NCBI RefSeq assembly: GCF_003315205.1
Contig: NZ_QNRR01000003.1
Location: 248,001-312,000 of the forward strand
DNA length: 64,000 bases
Direction: 5' to 3'
From: Roseimicrobium gellanilyticum
Lineage (GTDB): Bacteria > Verrucomicrobiota > Verrucomicrobiia > Verrucomicrobiales > Verrucomicrobiaceae
The notes below the pieces were generated by a model. The model worked only from the letters and a program-made list of their open reading frames with translations, was not told the DNA's origin and ran no database searches. Positions 1 to 8,594 of the stretch are shown here, in pieces; the first letter of the stretch is position 1; the number at the start of each line of letters is the position of its first letter. The position numbers and the translations under genes were made by a program.

Positions 1-1
1 C

Positions 2-1366
2 GCGACGGACATCAACCGTCTCTGCCATTCCATCCACCTGCTAAGCGGCCACTTCGGCAAGCCTGGGGACGCCCCCACCTCCTTGACCGGTCAACCGAGC
101 GCCTGTGGCACAGCGCGTGAGGTCGGCACCATGTGCCACTTCCTTCCGGGCGGACGCCTCGTGGAGAATGCCGAGCATCGCGCGGACGCGGAGAACCTCT
201 GGAACGTTCCGGCCGGACGCATCAAGCCGAAGATGGGATACCACACCGTGCTCCTGTGGGAAAAATTTTGCACACCCACGGACAAGGGTGGTGACATCAG
301 CACCGTGTGGGTCCAGGTGACGAATCCCGGACAGTCACTCCCCAACCTTCACAAGCTCTTCCAGGCGAAGAAGGACCTGGAGGACAAATTCCTCATCGTC
401 TCGGATGTGTATCCCACCGCGACCACCGAACTGGCAGATCTCGTGTTGCCCTCGGCCATGTGGGTCGAGAAGAACGGCATCTACGGCAATTCCGAGAGAC
501 GCACGCAACAGTGGTTCAAGATGGTGAATCCGCCGGGAGAAGCCCGCGACGACGCCTGGCAGAATATTGCGGTCGCACGCAAGCTGTTCGAGCTCGGGCA
601 TGCCGGTATGAAGGACAAGGAAGGAAAATTTCTCTTCACCTTCAAGGACGAGGCGGGGAAAGACGTTCCTGCGTGGGAGTGGCCCCACTACCACGACCTC
701 AATGTCGACAAGGCGCTCTTTGAAGAATACCGCGCCTTCTCCCGGCTGAAACACAAGGACCTCGCTCCCTACGATGAATATGTGAAGGCGCGCGGACTGC
801 GCTGGCCGGTGGTGCAGCAGCCCGATGGGTCGTGGCGCGAAACGAGATTCCGCTTTGCCGAGTTCGATGATCCCTACGTGAAGAAGGGTGCAGGGATCCA
901 GTTTTACCATTCCACTACCAAGGACGATCGCGCGCAGGTGTGGTTTGCCCCCTACACCCCACCGGCAGAGGCGCCCGATGCGGCATTTCCCTTCTGGCTG
1001 TGTACAGGCCGGGTCCTGGAGCACTGGCATACCGGCACCATGACGATGCGCATCCCTCAACTGCACGGCGCCGTTCCCTTTGCTTATGTGGAAATGCACG
1101 CCGCAGACGCGGAGGAACGCAACATCAGCAATGGCGACAGCGTGGTGGTCAAGACACGGCGGGGAGAACTGCGGCTGCCCGTCTGGGTAAATGGACGCAG
1201 CCAACCTCCGCGCGGCAATCTGTTCATTCCTTTCTTTGATGAGCGCCTGCTCTGCAATCTTCTGACTTTGGATGTGACGTGTCCGATCTCCAAGGAACCG
1301 GACTACAAGAAATGCGCAGCTGCTGTGGTGAAAGCAGGGCTCGCCGCCGGCGCAGGAACCTTTTGA
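2..1366 (+). CDS. napA: Periplasmic nitrate reductase catalytic subunit NapA, C-terminal part (5' end outside window)
   Basis: This is the C-terminal 454 residues of a molybdopterin (Mo-bisMGD) oxidoreductase that reduces nitrate to nitrite in the periplasm. The reading frame is open from base 2 and already in the conserved core (SGHFGKPGDAP, then SLTGQPSACGTAREVG), so the N-terminal Tat signal and 4Fe-4S domain lie upstream of the window. Further NapA-type blocks are VSDVYPTATTELADLVLP, WVEKNGIYGNSERRTQ, and the C-terminal cofactor-binding segment CTGRVLEHWHTGTMT with FIPFFDERLLCNLLT. It is followed after 12 bases by the NapB-like cytochrome, its expected redox partner. NapA rather than cytoplasmic NasA is preferred because of that neighbour and the FFDE/LLTLDVTCPISKEPDYKKCA ending. 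The methionine at 83 is internal, not the start. Confidence 0.93.
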   Translation, partial: ATDINRLCHSIHLLSGHFGKPGDAPTSLTGQPSACGTAREVGTMCHFLPGGRLVENAEHRADAENLWNVPAGRIKPKMGYHTVLLWEKFCTPTDKGGDISTVWVQVTNPGQSLPNLHKLFQAKKDLEDKFLIVSDVYPTATTELADLVLPSAMWVEKNGIYGNSERRTQQWFKMVNPPGEARDDAWQNIAVARKLFELGHAGMKDKEGKFLFTFKDEAGKDVPAWEWPHYHDLNVDKALFEEYRAFSRLKHKDLAPYDEYVKARGLRWPVVQQPDGSWRETRFRFAEFDDPYVKKGAGIQFYHSTTKDDRAQVWFAPYTPPAEAPDAAFPFWLCTGRVLEHWHTGTMTMRIPQLHGAVPFAYVEMHAADAEERNISNGDSVVVKTRRGELRLPVWVNGRSQPPRGNLFIPFFDERLLCNLLTLDVTCPISKEPDYKKCAAAVVKAGLAAGAGTF

Positions 1367-1378
1367 TCAAAAGGGAAC

Positions 1379-2230
1379 ATGAACCCACTCACGCCAGCCG
1401 AACGGGAACGCCGCGCCAAATGGCTGAAGGTGGGTGGCGTGGTGTTGATGACCACTGCAGTGAGCGGGTTCTTCATGGGGCTGCTGCAAACACGATCGCA
1501 ATTGAACCTGACCGTTCCGCTGCAACTCGTGACGGATGCGCGGGACCTCACCGAAGTGCCGCCCGGCAGCGTACCGATTGCGGTGTCTTATGCGAAGCAA
1601 GACTGGCTCCGTGAAGGCAGCAACGCGCAGTGGCGCAATGATCTGGCGAAGCTCATCCAGCCGCCACCACCTCCAGGTCCGCTCCAACCGGCGACTGATG
1701 AACAGCGCGCCCAGGCACTCCACCAGCGCGAACTGCGGCGTGCTTACGATGGCGCTCCTCCCGTCGTGCCTCACCCCATCACCCAGGAGTCATCCGCCTC
1801 GTGTCTGGCCTGTCATGGCCCGGGGCTGGTCGTGAAGGACAAGACCGCTTCAAAAGTCAGCCATGCGCACTTCTCGAGCTGCACCCAGTGCCACGTGCCG
1901 GGAAACGGCCCACAACTGCAGCCGTCCGAGACGACCTTGCTGGCTGAATTCGGAGAGGGGAACACGTTCCATGGCATCGCGTCCCATGGTAAAGGCACAC
2001 GAGCCTGGCCTGGCGCACCGCCGACGGTGCCACATCCCACGCAGATGCGCTCGGACTGCATGAGCTGCCACGGACCAACGGGATTGGCAGGATTGCGCAC
2101 GAGTCATCCAGAGAGGCAACAGTGCGTGCAATGTCATGTGCCCACCCAGCCAGGCCTTCCGATTGGAATCTTCACAGCATTGTCTTCATGGGCTTCAAAG
2201 GAAGAGACCAAAGAAGGAGCGGACGAGTGA
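1379..2230 (+). CDS. napB: Tetrahaem NapB-like cytochrome c subunit of nitrate reductase
   Basis: A membrane-anchored c-type cytochrome expected to pass electrons to NapA. A single hydrophobic segment near residues 17-37 has no clear cleavage site, so it probably works as an N-terminal anchor. Four CxxCH haem-binding motifs are visible: CLACH (142), CTQCH (168), CMSCH (227) and CVQCH (249). The first pair, with PPVVPHPITQESSASC and SHAHFSSCTQCHVP, resembles the classical dihaem NapB. The second pair, with CHGPTGLAGLRTSHPERQQC, looks like an added or duplicated dihaem unit; classical NapB is about 150 residues with two haems. A Shine-Dalgarno-like AAAAGGGA precedes the ATG. No separate NapC-type quinol dehydrogenase is visible downstream, so the anchor and extra haems may take over part of that role (inference). 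Confidence 0.85.
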   Translation: MNPLTPAERERRAKWLKVGGVVLMTTAVSGFFMGLLQTRSQLNLTVPLQLVTDARDLTEVPPGSVPIAVSYAKQDWLREGSNAQWRNDLAKLIQPPPPPGPLQPATDEQRAQALHQRELRRAYDGAPPVVPHPITQESSASCLACHGPGLVVKDKTASKVSHAHFSSCTQCHVPGNGPQLQPSETTLLAEFGEGNTFHGIASHGKGTRAWPGAPPTVPHPTQMRSDCMSCHGPTGLAGLRTSHPERQQCVQCHVPTQPGLPIGIFTALSSWASKEETKEGADE

Positions 2231-2249
2231 TGTCACAACCATTCACGGC

Positions 2250-2630
2250 ATGAAGGAACGATGCTCCAGACGTGAGTGGTTTTCCAGCGTCCTGCGCCCC
2301 TGGCAAAGTCGCAACGCCAAACCGACCGCATTGCGGCAGGGAATTCCCTCACGCGAACCGGTGGCATCAGCTCCGCAAACAACTACACCACCGACGCCGG
2401 ACATCCAGCGTGTCGCAGTAGTGCAGGGTCGCTTCTGCATCGCGCTTACCTCCTTCTGCTCTGTGTGCGTTGAACGGTGCCCCGTACCGGGCGCCATGGT
2501 ATCACAGCGGGGCATGCCCACGGTGCTCGCTGAGGCATGCACCGGATGCGGTATTTGTTTTGATGTCTGCCCCGCTCCGCGCAAAGCCGTCCTCATGCTG
2601 GCAAAGAAGCCAATCCCACCGGTGGGATGA
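2250..2630 (+). CDS. NapF-like 4Fe-4S ferredoxin
   Basis: A 126-residue iron-sulfur protein. Its C-terminal half carries two cysteine clusters, CSVCVERCP (C70, C73, C77) and CTGCGICFDVCP (C97, C100, C103, C107), as in bacterial 2[4Fe-4S] ferredoxins; the first cluster lacks the usual middle cysteine spacing. The N-terminus CSRREWFSSVLRPW recalls the SRR-type start of NapF proteins, which help NapA maturation on the cytoplasmic side. The reading frame is open further upstream inside napB, but the ATG at 2250, 20 bases after the napB stop, is the reasonable start. The region between the N-terminus and the clusters is Pro/Thr-rich and probably disordered. Assignment to NapF rather than another ferredoxin rests mostly on operon position. 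Confidence 0.75.
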   Translation: MKERCSRREWFSSVLRPWQSRNAKPTALRQGIPSREPVASAPQTTTPPTPDIQRVAVVQGRFCIALTSFCSVCVERCPVPGAMVSQRGMPTVLAEACTGCGICFDVCPAPRKAVLMLAKKPIPPVG

Positions 2631-2678
2631 GCATGCGACCTCTCCGCTCCGTCGTACAAACACTCTCCAGATATCCGC

Positions 2679-3044
2679 ATGTCCGAGACTCCAGCCGATA
2701 GCAGCTCAAGGTCCGAAACCGCAGCGAATCCCAACGCGCCCCTCCCTCCCCTGCCCGAATTGCATGGCGGCATGCTCAACAACGAGACACTCGCACAGTT
2801 GTTTGAAGACTACAGCCATTGCACGACGGTCACGGAGATCATACCAAAGCATGCCGCGCAGAGCCATGTGCCGGAGCAGTCGCACCTCACGCTGGCATCC
2901 GCGCAGGAACTCCTGCGAACAGGCAGCGTTCGGGCCCTGCAGGTGCGCTATCACTTCGATGGTGGAGAATGGTGGGACACGATCATGACGCTACCCGAGG
3001 GCTTCCGCCTCGTGCGAATCCGCCATGATTTCGGGCAAGCATGA
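2679..3044 (+). CDS. Unknown protein at the end of the nap operon
   Basis: A 121-residue soluble protein that I do not recognise. The first 25 residues are Ser/Pro/Ala-rich and low-complexity. The folded part starts near LPELHGGMLNNETLAQLFEDY and ends in an alternating hydrophobic stretch (ALQVRYHFDGGEWWDTIMTL, FRLVRIRHDF) suggesting a small beta-rich domain. It follows the ferredoxin gene by 48 bases on the same strand and is the last gene before the convergent glpK, so co-transcription with nap is likely. It lacks the look of NapD (a short ferredoxin-like chaperone), so I do not call it that. Confidence 0.6.
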   Translation: MSETPADSSSRSETAANPNAPLPPLPELHGGMLNNETLAQLFEDYSHCTTVTEIIPKHAAQSHVPEQSHLTLASAQELLRTGSVRALQVRYHFDGGEWWDTIMTLPEGFRLVRIRHDFGQA

Positions 3045-3072
3045 GTTGCCCCGCCCTGATTGCCATTGTCTG

Positions 3073-4617
3073 CTATTTCTTCTTCGCGGATTTCCTGGCG
3101 GGCTTCTTCTTGGCCGGCTTGGAATCCTGGCGCTCCCAACCTTGGGCACGTTTCAGAGCTTCATTCCATCGTTCCCTCAGTTCCTGTACCCTGGCCCTGG
3201 GCATCTTCGGTTCGAAGGTCTTGTCGATTTGCCATTGATGGGAAATCTCACCCGTGTCCTTCCAGAACCCAACAGCCAGCCCAGCGAGGTAGGCTGCACC
3301 CAGTGCAGTCGTCTCCGTGACCACTGGACGCACCACAGGCACGCCGAGCAGGTCTGCTTGGAACTGCATGAGCGGCTCACTCTTTGAGGCGCCCCCATCC
3401 ACGCGTAGCTCCGGCAGCTTCTTCCCCGTGTCCGCGACAATGGCATCCATGAGGTCGGCAATCTGGAACGCGACACCCTCCAGCGCCGCACGGGCGATAT
3501 GGGCCGCGCTCGTGTCTCGGGTCAGGCCCACAATGGTGCCACGTGCATACGCATCCCAATGTGGTGCACCGAGCCCGGCGAACGCCGGCACCAGGAACAC
3601 CCCGCCACTGTCCTGCACGGAGGCCGCAAGCATATCCACCTCTTGCGCGGACCTCACCAGTTGCAATCCATCGCGCAGCCACTGCACCACGGCGCCACCG
3701 ATGAAGACACTCCCCTCCAGGGCAAACTCCCGCTTCTTCCCCAGTTGCCACGCCACCGTAGTGAGCAGCCTTTGCTTCGAGGCGACCGGCGTCGTGCCAA
3801 TGTTCTGCAGCAGGAAGCAACCGGTGCCATATGTATTTTTGCTCAGGCCAGTCTTCACACACATCTGGCCGAAGAGAGCAGCCTGCTGGTCACCTGCGAT
3901 GCCCGCCACCGGCACGCCTTGCAGACCGAGCGAGGTGCTGATCTCTCCGTACACTTCGCTGGAGGAGCGCACCTCCGGCAGCATGCTCAGCGGGACATTG
4001 AAGAGCTTGCACAGCTTCTTGTCCCATTCACCCGTCTGGATGTTGTAGAGCATCGTGCGGGAGGCGTTGCTCGGATCCGTCACGTGCGCATTCTTGCCAC
4101 TGGTGAGCTTCCACACGAGCCACGTGTCCACCGTGCCAAAAAGCAGGTCTCCCGCCTCTGCCTTCTTTCGTGCGCCGGGAACATTTTCCAGCATCCACGC
4201 GACCTTCGTCGCGGAGAAGTAGGCATCAATGAGCAGGCCAGTACGTTGCTGGATCATCTTTTCGTGGCCGGCAGCGCGAATTTCATCGCACATGCCTGCC
4301 GTGCGCCTGTCCTGCCATACAATGGCATTGCAGATGGCATCCCCCGTGTGGCGATCCCACACCACCGTGGTTTCCCGTTGGTTGGTGATGCCCACCGCTG
4401 CGACGTCACTCGGACGGATTCGCGCCCTACCCAATGCCTCCACCGCCACGGAGATCTGGGAGAACCAGATCTCCTGCGGGTCATGCTCCACCCATCCGGG
4501 TTTCGGATAGATCTGGCGTATTTCCTTTTGTGCCACGGACTTGATCTGGCCGTCGTGGTCAAAAACAATGGCACGCACACTCGTGGTGCCGGCATCAAGA
4601 GAGAGGACGTAGGACAT
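3073..4617 (-). CDS. glpK: Glycerol kinase
   Basis: An FGGY-family kinase that phosphorylates glycerol to glycerol 3-phosphate with ATP. It begins with the phosphate-1 motif [18 protein letters not shown] and includes [34 protein letters not shown], the YGTGCF block, and the C-terminal [14 protein letters not shown] and [15 protein letters not shown]. The frame opens 35 codons earlier, but the ATG at 4617 gives the family N-terminus and lies 2 bases after the glpF stop, so translational coupling with the facilitator gene is likely. At 514 residues it is slightly longer than usual because of a lysine-rich tail ([16 protein letters not shown]), a low-complexity basic extension of unknown purpose. 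It converges with the nap operon, with 28 bases between stops. Confidence 0.96.
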   Translation of the reverse strand: MSYVLSLDAGTTSVRAIVFDHDGQIKSVAQKEIRQIYPKPGWVEHDPQEIWFSQISVAVEALGRARIRPSDVAAVGITNQRETTVVWDRHTGDAICNAIVWQDRRTAGMCDEIRAAGHEKMIQQRTGLLIDAYFSATKVAWMLENVPGARKKAEAGDLLFGTVDTWLVWKLTSGKNAHVTDPSNASRTMLYNIQTGEWDKKLCKLFNVPLSMLPEVRSSSEVYGEISTSLGLQGVPVAGIAGDQQAALFGQMCVKTGLSKNTYGTGCFLLQNIGTTPVASKQRLLTTVAWQLGKKREFALEGSVFIGGAVVQWLRDGLQLVRSAQEVDMLAASVQDSGGVFLVPAFAGLGAPHWDAYARGTIVGLTRDTSAAHIARAALEGVAFQIADLMDAIVADTGKKLPELRVDGGASKSEPLMQFQADLLGVPVVRPVVTETTALGAAYLAGLAVGFWKDTGEISHQWQIDKTFEPKMPRARVQELRERWNEALKRAQGWERQDSKPAKKKPARKSAKKK

Positions 4618-4619
4618 GG

Positions 4620-5375
4620 TCAGGGAAGCGTGGTTTTTTCGATGACTTTCTGAGCGAAGAGCAGGTGATGCACTCCAGCACCAATCAGCCCGCCGATGAT
4701 GGGCCCCACCACAGGGATCCATGCGTAGCTCCAGTCGGAACCTCCTTTACCCGGAATGGGCAGCAGCGCGTGCATGATGCGGGGACCAAGATCCCGCGCA
4801 GGATTGATGGCATATCCCGTGGGACCGCCCAGCGACAAGCCAATGGCAAACACCAGCAGCCCTATCAGAAGCGGTCCGAACCCCGTGGACCAGCCCTCCA
4901 CGGTGAAATTGCTTTCCGAGGGAATCGCCAGTGCGCCAAAGACCAGCGCGGCCGTTCCAATGATCTCGCAGATGAGGTTTCCAGGCGTATGCCTGATACC
5001 GGGTGCTGTACAGAAGATGCCCAGCTTCGCGCCTTGATCGGAGGTTACCGACCAATGCGGCAGATACGCCAGCCACACGAGTGTGGCGCCAATCATGGCT
5101 CCCAGCATTTGGGCGGCAATGTACCCAGGGACCAATCCTGGATCAAACTTGCCGATGGCAGCCAATCCAATGGACACCGCCGGATTGAGGTGTGCACTAC
5201 TCACTGTACCGACGGAGTAGGCTGCGATCATCACCGCGAGCCCCCAGCCCGCAGTGATGACAATCCAGCCTCCATTCTGGCCTTTCGATTTGTTTAACAA
5301 CACATTGGCGACAACTCCGTCGCCAAAAAGGATGAGCAATGCCGTGCCCACAACTTCTCCAAGGTAGGGTTCCAT
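4620..5375 (-). CDS. glpF: Glycerol uptake facilitator (aquaglyceroporin)
   Basis: A six-helix channel of the MIP family, 251 residues, in the cytoplasmic membrane. Both half-helix motifs are present: [12 protein letters not shown] in the first half and [12 protein letters not shown] in the second. The aspartate after the second NPAR (NPARD) is characteristic of glycerol-conducting GlpF channels rather than water-selective aquaporins. The downstream kinase, 2 bases away, traps entering glycerol as glycerol 3-phosphate, so the two form a glycerol uptake unit. No regulator gene is next to the pair; the 96 bases upstream (5376-5471) would hold the promoter, where I see no clear operator. Confidence 0.95.
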   Translation of the reverse strand: MEPYLGEVVGTALLILFGDGVVANVLLNKSKGQNGGWIVITAGWGLAVMIAAYSVGTVSSAHLNPAVSIGLAAIGKFDPGLVPGYIAAQMLGAMIGATLVWLAYLPHWSVTSDQGAKLGIFCTAPGIRHTPGNLICEIIGTAALVFGALAIPSESNFTVEGWSTGFGPLLIGLLVFAIGLSLGGPTGYAINPARDLGPRIMHALLPIPGKGGSDWSYAWIPVVGPIIGGLIGAGVHHLLFAQKVIEKTTLP

Positions 5376-5471
5376 AAGGGATAGGAAGCGTTCACCCCTA
5401 GTCAGCGCAGAAGGCCACTAAAACGTCAATACAATTGCACGCATAACCTTGATTGCCGGCGCTCTGCAGCG

Positions 5472-6491
5472 TCAAGCCCTCAGCCAGGCATCCCGATGTT
5501 CTGCGACAAACGCGTCATCGCTGAGATGTGGATAGGCGGCGTATACCCGGTCAATCTCATCCTTCTGACCGGAGCTCAGGCCTTCACTTTCATCGAGGCA
5601 CCAGAGGCCCTCCAGCAATCCCTGTCGACGTAGAACCTCATGAAGACCTGCAATGCATCCGTGATAGTGATTTGCTGCATCAAAGAATGCAGCATTGCAA
5701 TCGGTGACTTCCACGCCAAGTCGCAGCAAATCCGGGGTTGGCTCCGCATTCCGGCTGTTTCTGTGATATTCCACCGCCTGCCGGGTCCACACTGACCAGT
5801 GCCCCAGCAACCCGCCGACAATCCTGCGGGCCGCACCTCCGAAGGAATAAGGCGTGAGAAAGTCGGCGATGATATTGTCGTCATTTCCCGTGTACAGGGC
5901 AATGTCGTCACGCCCCACCTCCATGACGGCGCGAATCACATCGAGCGTCTGATACCGGTTGAACGGCGCAATCTTGATCGCCACCACGCCCTCGATTTCG
6001 GCAAACCTGCGCCAGAAGGAGAATCCCAGCGCCCGCCCCCCAACGCTCGGCTGCAGATAGAAACCCACCACCGGCATGACCTCCGCCACCGCACGGCAAT
6101 GGGAGATCAGAGCATCCTCATCCGCATCCCGCAGGGCAGCGAGGCTCAACAACACCACGTGATAGCCGAGCTTCTCGCACGTCTGCGTTTCCGCGACGGC
6201 CTGTCGCGTTTCACCACACACTCCCGCAACACGCACCAATGGATGAACAGCTCGATTCATCTCCTCCGCCGCGAGGGAAAGCACCGGCTCATACAACCCC
6301 ACACGCGGATCGCGAATGGCAAACTGCGTGGTATGCACTCCCACCGCGAGGCCACCCACACCAGCCGCGATGTAGTAACGCGAAAGCGCACGCTGACGCC
6401 GCTCATCGAGCTTCCTCGCGGAGTTCAAAGCAAGCGGGTGCGCAGGAATGGCGACCCCCTCGTCCAGCATGGCACGAATCCCCAGATTCAT
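5472..6491 (-). CDS. Dihydrodipicolinate synthase (DapA)-family aldolase/lyase
   Basis: A 339-residue TIM-barrel protein of the DapA/N-acetylneuraminate lyase type, which form a Schiff base with a pyruvate-like substrate. Supporting segments are SRYYIAAGVGGLAVGVHTTQ near the N-terminus, VVGFYLQPSVGG in the middle, and VVAIKIAPFNRY, whose lysine is the likely Schiff-base residue, followed by IALYTGNDDNIIADF. The ATG at 6491 overlaps the stop of the preceding GNAT gene by 4 bases (ATGA), which fixes the start and suggests translational coupling; the longer open frame is not needed. The protein is longer than DapA (about 290) and lacks the classical YNxP block, so it is probably not the lysine-biosynthesis enzyme. 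Substrate unknown. Confidence 0.82.
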   Translation of the reverse strand: MNLGIRAMLDEGVAIPAHPLALNSARKLDERRQRALSRYYIAAGVGGLAVGVHTTQFAIRDPRVGLYEPVLSLAAEEMNRAVHPLVRVAGVCGETRQAVAETQTCEKLGYHVVLLSLAALRDADEDALISHCRAVAEVMPVVGFYLQPSVGGRALGFSFWRRFAEIEGVVAIKIAPFNRYQTLDVIRAVMEVGRDDIALYTGNDDNIIADFLTPYSFGGAARRIVGGLLGHWSVWTRQAVEYHRNSRNAEPTPDLLRLGVEVTDCNAAFFDAANHYHGCIAGLHEVLRRQGLLEGLWCLDESEGLSSGQKDEIDRVYAAYPHLSDDAFVAEHRDAWLRA

Positions 6492-6955
6492 ACCTTCAGC
6501 GCATAGTGGATCTGCCGCCCCACTTCCACGAATCCGCATGAGGGATAGAGATGCTGTCCCACAACATTGTTCGCCATGGTCTCAATCATCACATAGGCCA
6601 GGCCTTCACCACGGCAGTATGCAACCGCATGGTCAATGAGTTTGCGCCCAATGCCCCGGCCCTGAGCAGTGCTGTCCACCGCCAGATTGGGAATGCGCCC
6701 CTTCCCTACACCGGGGTCAATGCGAGTGGTGATGTATCCCAGCACTTTCCCGTCCTCCTCCATGACGAACACGCCAGCTGGATTCACCTCGCAATCCTCA
6801 TCCACCTGTCGGGCCTTGCGCCAGCGCCAGTCATGTCCAGCGAGCGGACCAAAGTTGCGCTCCACGTTCTGGTCGATCGCGGTGCCATCGAATCCCTCAA
6901 TGGTGATGCGTCGCATCTGTTCCAAATCATCGGGCTGGTAGGTTCGTATGTTCAT
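6488..6955 (-). CDS. GNAT-family N-acetyltransferase
   Basis: A 155-residue acyl-CoA-dependent N-acetyltransferase. The fold is shown by the opening MNIRTYQPDDLEQMRRITIEGF, the central strand GVFVMEEDGKVLGYI, the acetyl-CoA pyrophosphate loop AVDSTAQGRGIGRKLIDHAV (Q/RxxGxG/A type) and the C-terminal YPSCGFVEVGRQIHY. The gene sits in a leftward run: its start is 7 bases after the upstream epimerase-like gene and its stop overlaps the DapA-like gene by 4 bases. The run suggests a shared catabolic or modification pathway for a sugar or amino-acid derivative, but the substrate cannot be read from the sequence. Confidence 0.88.
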   Translation of the reverse strand: MNIRTYQPDDLEQMRRITIEGFDGTAIDQNVERNFGPLAGHDWRWRKARQVDEDCEVNPAGVFVMEEDGKVLGYITTRIDPGVGKGRIPNLAVDSTAQGRGIGRKLIDHAVAYCRGEGLAYVMIETMANNVVGQHLYPSCGFVEVGRQIHYALKV

Positions 6956-6962
6956 GGTCCGA

Positions 6963-7991
6963 TCAGAATTTTCCGTCCGTGGCTTCGAAGTGCGTAGGCT
7001 TGTTGATGGTAGCGCCTCCCTGTCGAAGCCATTGCGCCGTTGCTTGCATCATCTCTTCGAGGCTCACCTCTGGCGGTCCGAACCACTCGTAAGAACGTGA
7101 GGCATCCCAAAGCCATGCTCGCTCTCCTTCAGTTCGCGAGATGATGGGCTCCTTTCCCAGTAATTCACCAAAACGCCCGGCCAGCCACCTTACAGACACA
7201 CGCTCCAGCCCCGTGGCATTGAGTGCCAGCGGTGGATTCGAGGTGTAAGCCAGACTTTGGATTGCCCGCGCATTCGCATCGCCCTGCCAGATGACATGCA
7301 CGGCGCCCATGCTCACATCCACCGGTTGCCCTGATGCCACTTTCCGCGCCACATCCAGAAGGACGCCGTACCTCAGGTCATTCGCATAGCAGAGCCGGAA
7401 GAAGAGCACCCGTGTGCCATGCTGCTTTGCGTAGTGCGTGAACACCCGCTCACGCCCCACACAGGTGGCAGCATATTCACCGGGAGGATTCAGGGCATCC
7501 TCCTCTCGCGAGCCCGGGCCACTCAATGGCACGAGTGGATACACACATCCCGTGGAAAAGACCACGATGCGTGACCTGGCATAGCGCTCCGCCACATTCG
7601 CCGGCACGAGAGTATTCATCACCCACGTGAGCTCCGGGGCCTCCGTCGTGCCAAACTTCTGCCCCGCCATGAAAATCACGTTCGGCACCTCCGGCAGGGA
7701 CTGGACCGCAGCGCGCTCCAGCAAGTCACATGGGATCACAATGACCCCATGACCTTCGAGTTCAGCACGGGACTTTGCATCCGAGAAGCGTGAAACAGCG
7801 AAGACCTTCCTCTCGTGCTGGCCCAGCTCATCCAGCCCCCGCCGCACCATGCGCGCAAGCGTCGGCCCCATCTTACCGCCAGCGCCGAGGATCGCCACAT
7901 CGCCTTCCAATGCCCGAAGCGCCTCGCGCACTCCGCTGGTCGGCAGACTCAGGAGATCTTCAAGCTCAGTGGTGTTTGTGGGTTGCTGCAT
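6963..7991 (-). CDS. NAD(P)-dependent epimerase/dehydrogenase-like protein (extended SDR)
   Basis: A Rossmann-fold protein of 342 residues. The dinucleotide-binding loop is DVAILGAGGKMGPTLARMV, and later segments fit an extended short-chain dehydrogenase/epimerase: PNVIFMAGQKFG, NTLVPANVAERYARSRIVVF and STGCVYPL. The catalytic YxxxK is not obvious; EYAATCVGRERVF occupies the expected place with Y but no lysine four residues on, so activity may be altered. I use the ATG at 7991 (MQQPTNTTELEDLL) rather than the earlier one at 8015, since the nine extra residues look non-coding. It heads the three-gene leftward run with the GNAT and DapA-like genes. The inverted repeat at 8043-8061 lies in its upstream region. 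Confidence 0.8.
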   Translation of the reverse strand: MQQPTNTTELEDLLSLPTSGVREALRALEGDVAILGAGGKMGPTLARMVRRGLDELGQHERKVFAVSRFSDAKSRAELEGHGVIVIPCDLLERAAVQSLPEVPNVIFMAGQKFGTTEAPELTWVMNTLVPANVAERYARSRIVVFSTGCVYPLVPLSGPGSREEDALNPPGEYAATCVGRERVFTHYAKQHGTRVLFFRLCYANDLRYGVLLDVARKVASGQPVDVSMGAVHVIWQGDANARAIQSLAYTSNPPLALNATGLERVSVRWLAGRFGELLGKEPIISRTEGERAWLWDASRSYEWFGPPEVSLEEMMQATAQWLRQGGATINKPTHFEATDGKF

Positions 7992-8145
7992 GCGCACAGG
8001 TGGACGGCTCCACATGTACGCAGCAAGCGTGGACTTTTAGCCTGTCACCACATCTTGGTGACGGAATCATGATTTGAGAAGACATTCCGCAGTCTTCGCA
8101 GTCTCCAATGCACATCAGCAGTTCACAACCGTCGCCTACGCGACG

Positions 8146-8544
8146 TCAGGCAGAGAGCTGCTGGCGCGTCCAGGGAAGCTTGTCCCAATTGGTCGCCTGC
8201 ACTTCGCGGGGAAACGGGACCGTCTTCTCCGGATAGTAGAAGCTCCATCCCCGTGTAGCACGCCGCACCCCCATGATGAAAACATTGCCAAACTGGCGGC
8301 CGAGGTTGGCTACCATTTCTTTTGCGGCAGCCTGATCCGGCACGTCAGTTTCGTCCACTCGAACTGCTGTAAAGCTGAAGCCATTCGCGCAAACGTAGTC
8401 GCATCGATCGATTTCGTAGGAGGACAAGATGTTCATGCCCGCATAAACACCTGAGAGCCGCTTCCAATTAGTTTCTTTTTCTTCCGGATGTTTTTTTACC
8501 CGAAGTGATATTTTTGTGCCGCCAATTTCTACAACTCGAAGCAA
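8146..8544 (-). CDS. Small unknown protein (possible TTG start)
   Basis: A 132-residue open frame of uncertain status. Composition looks protein-like (DRCDYVCANGFSFTAVRVDE, KEMVANLGRQFGNVFIMGVR, TRGWSFYYPEKTVPFP), with alternating hydrophobic strands and no membrane segment or motif I recognise. The only start that covers the full frame is TTG at 8544; an ATG at 8436 would give 96 residues. The C-terminal part reads like a small alpha/beta domain. It stands alone between the epimerase run and the aminotransferase, on the same strand. Confidence 0.5.
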   Translation of the reverse strand: MLRVVEIGGTKISLRVKKHPEEKETNWKRLSGVYAGMNILSSYEIDRCDYVCANGFSFTAVRVDETDVPDQAAAKEMVANLGRQFGNVFIMGVRRATRGWSFYYPEKTVPFPREVQATNWDKLPWTRQQLSA

Positions 8545-8594
8545 AAAGAATCTTGTGATGTGCTAAAAATTTCGTGCGATTGCAACACCTGCTG

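Noticed and set aside
3317-4653. Long open frames on the plus strand opposite glpK, and similar long antisense frames opposite Mod, Res, GHKL and RHS genes
   Set aside because: They are complementary shadows of high-GC genes with strong family motifs; their translations have no motifs and unnatural composition.
8043-8061. GTCACCA/TGGTGAC inverted repeat upstream of the epimerase-like gene as an operator
   Set aside because: Only 7 bp per arm, single occurrence and no regulator nearby; chance cannot be excluded.
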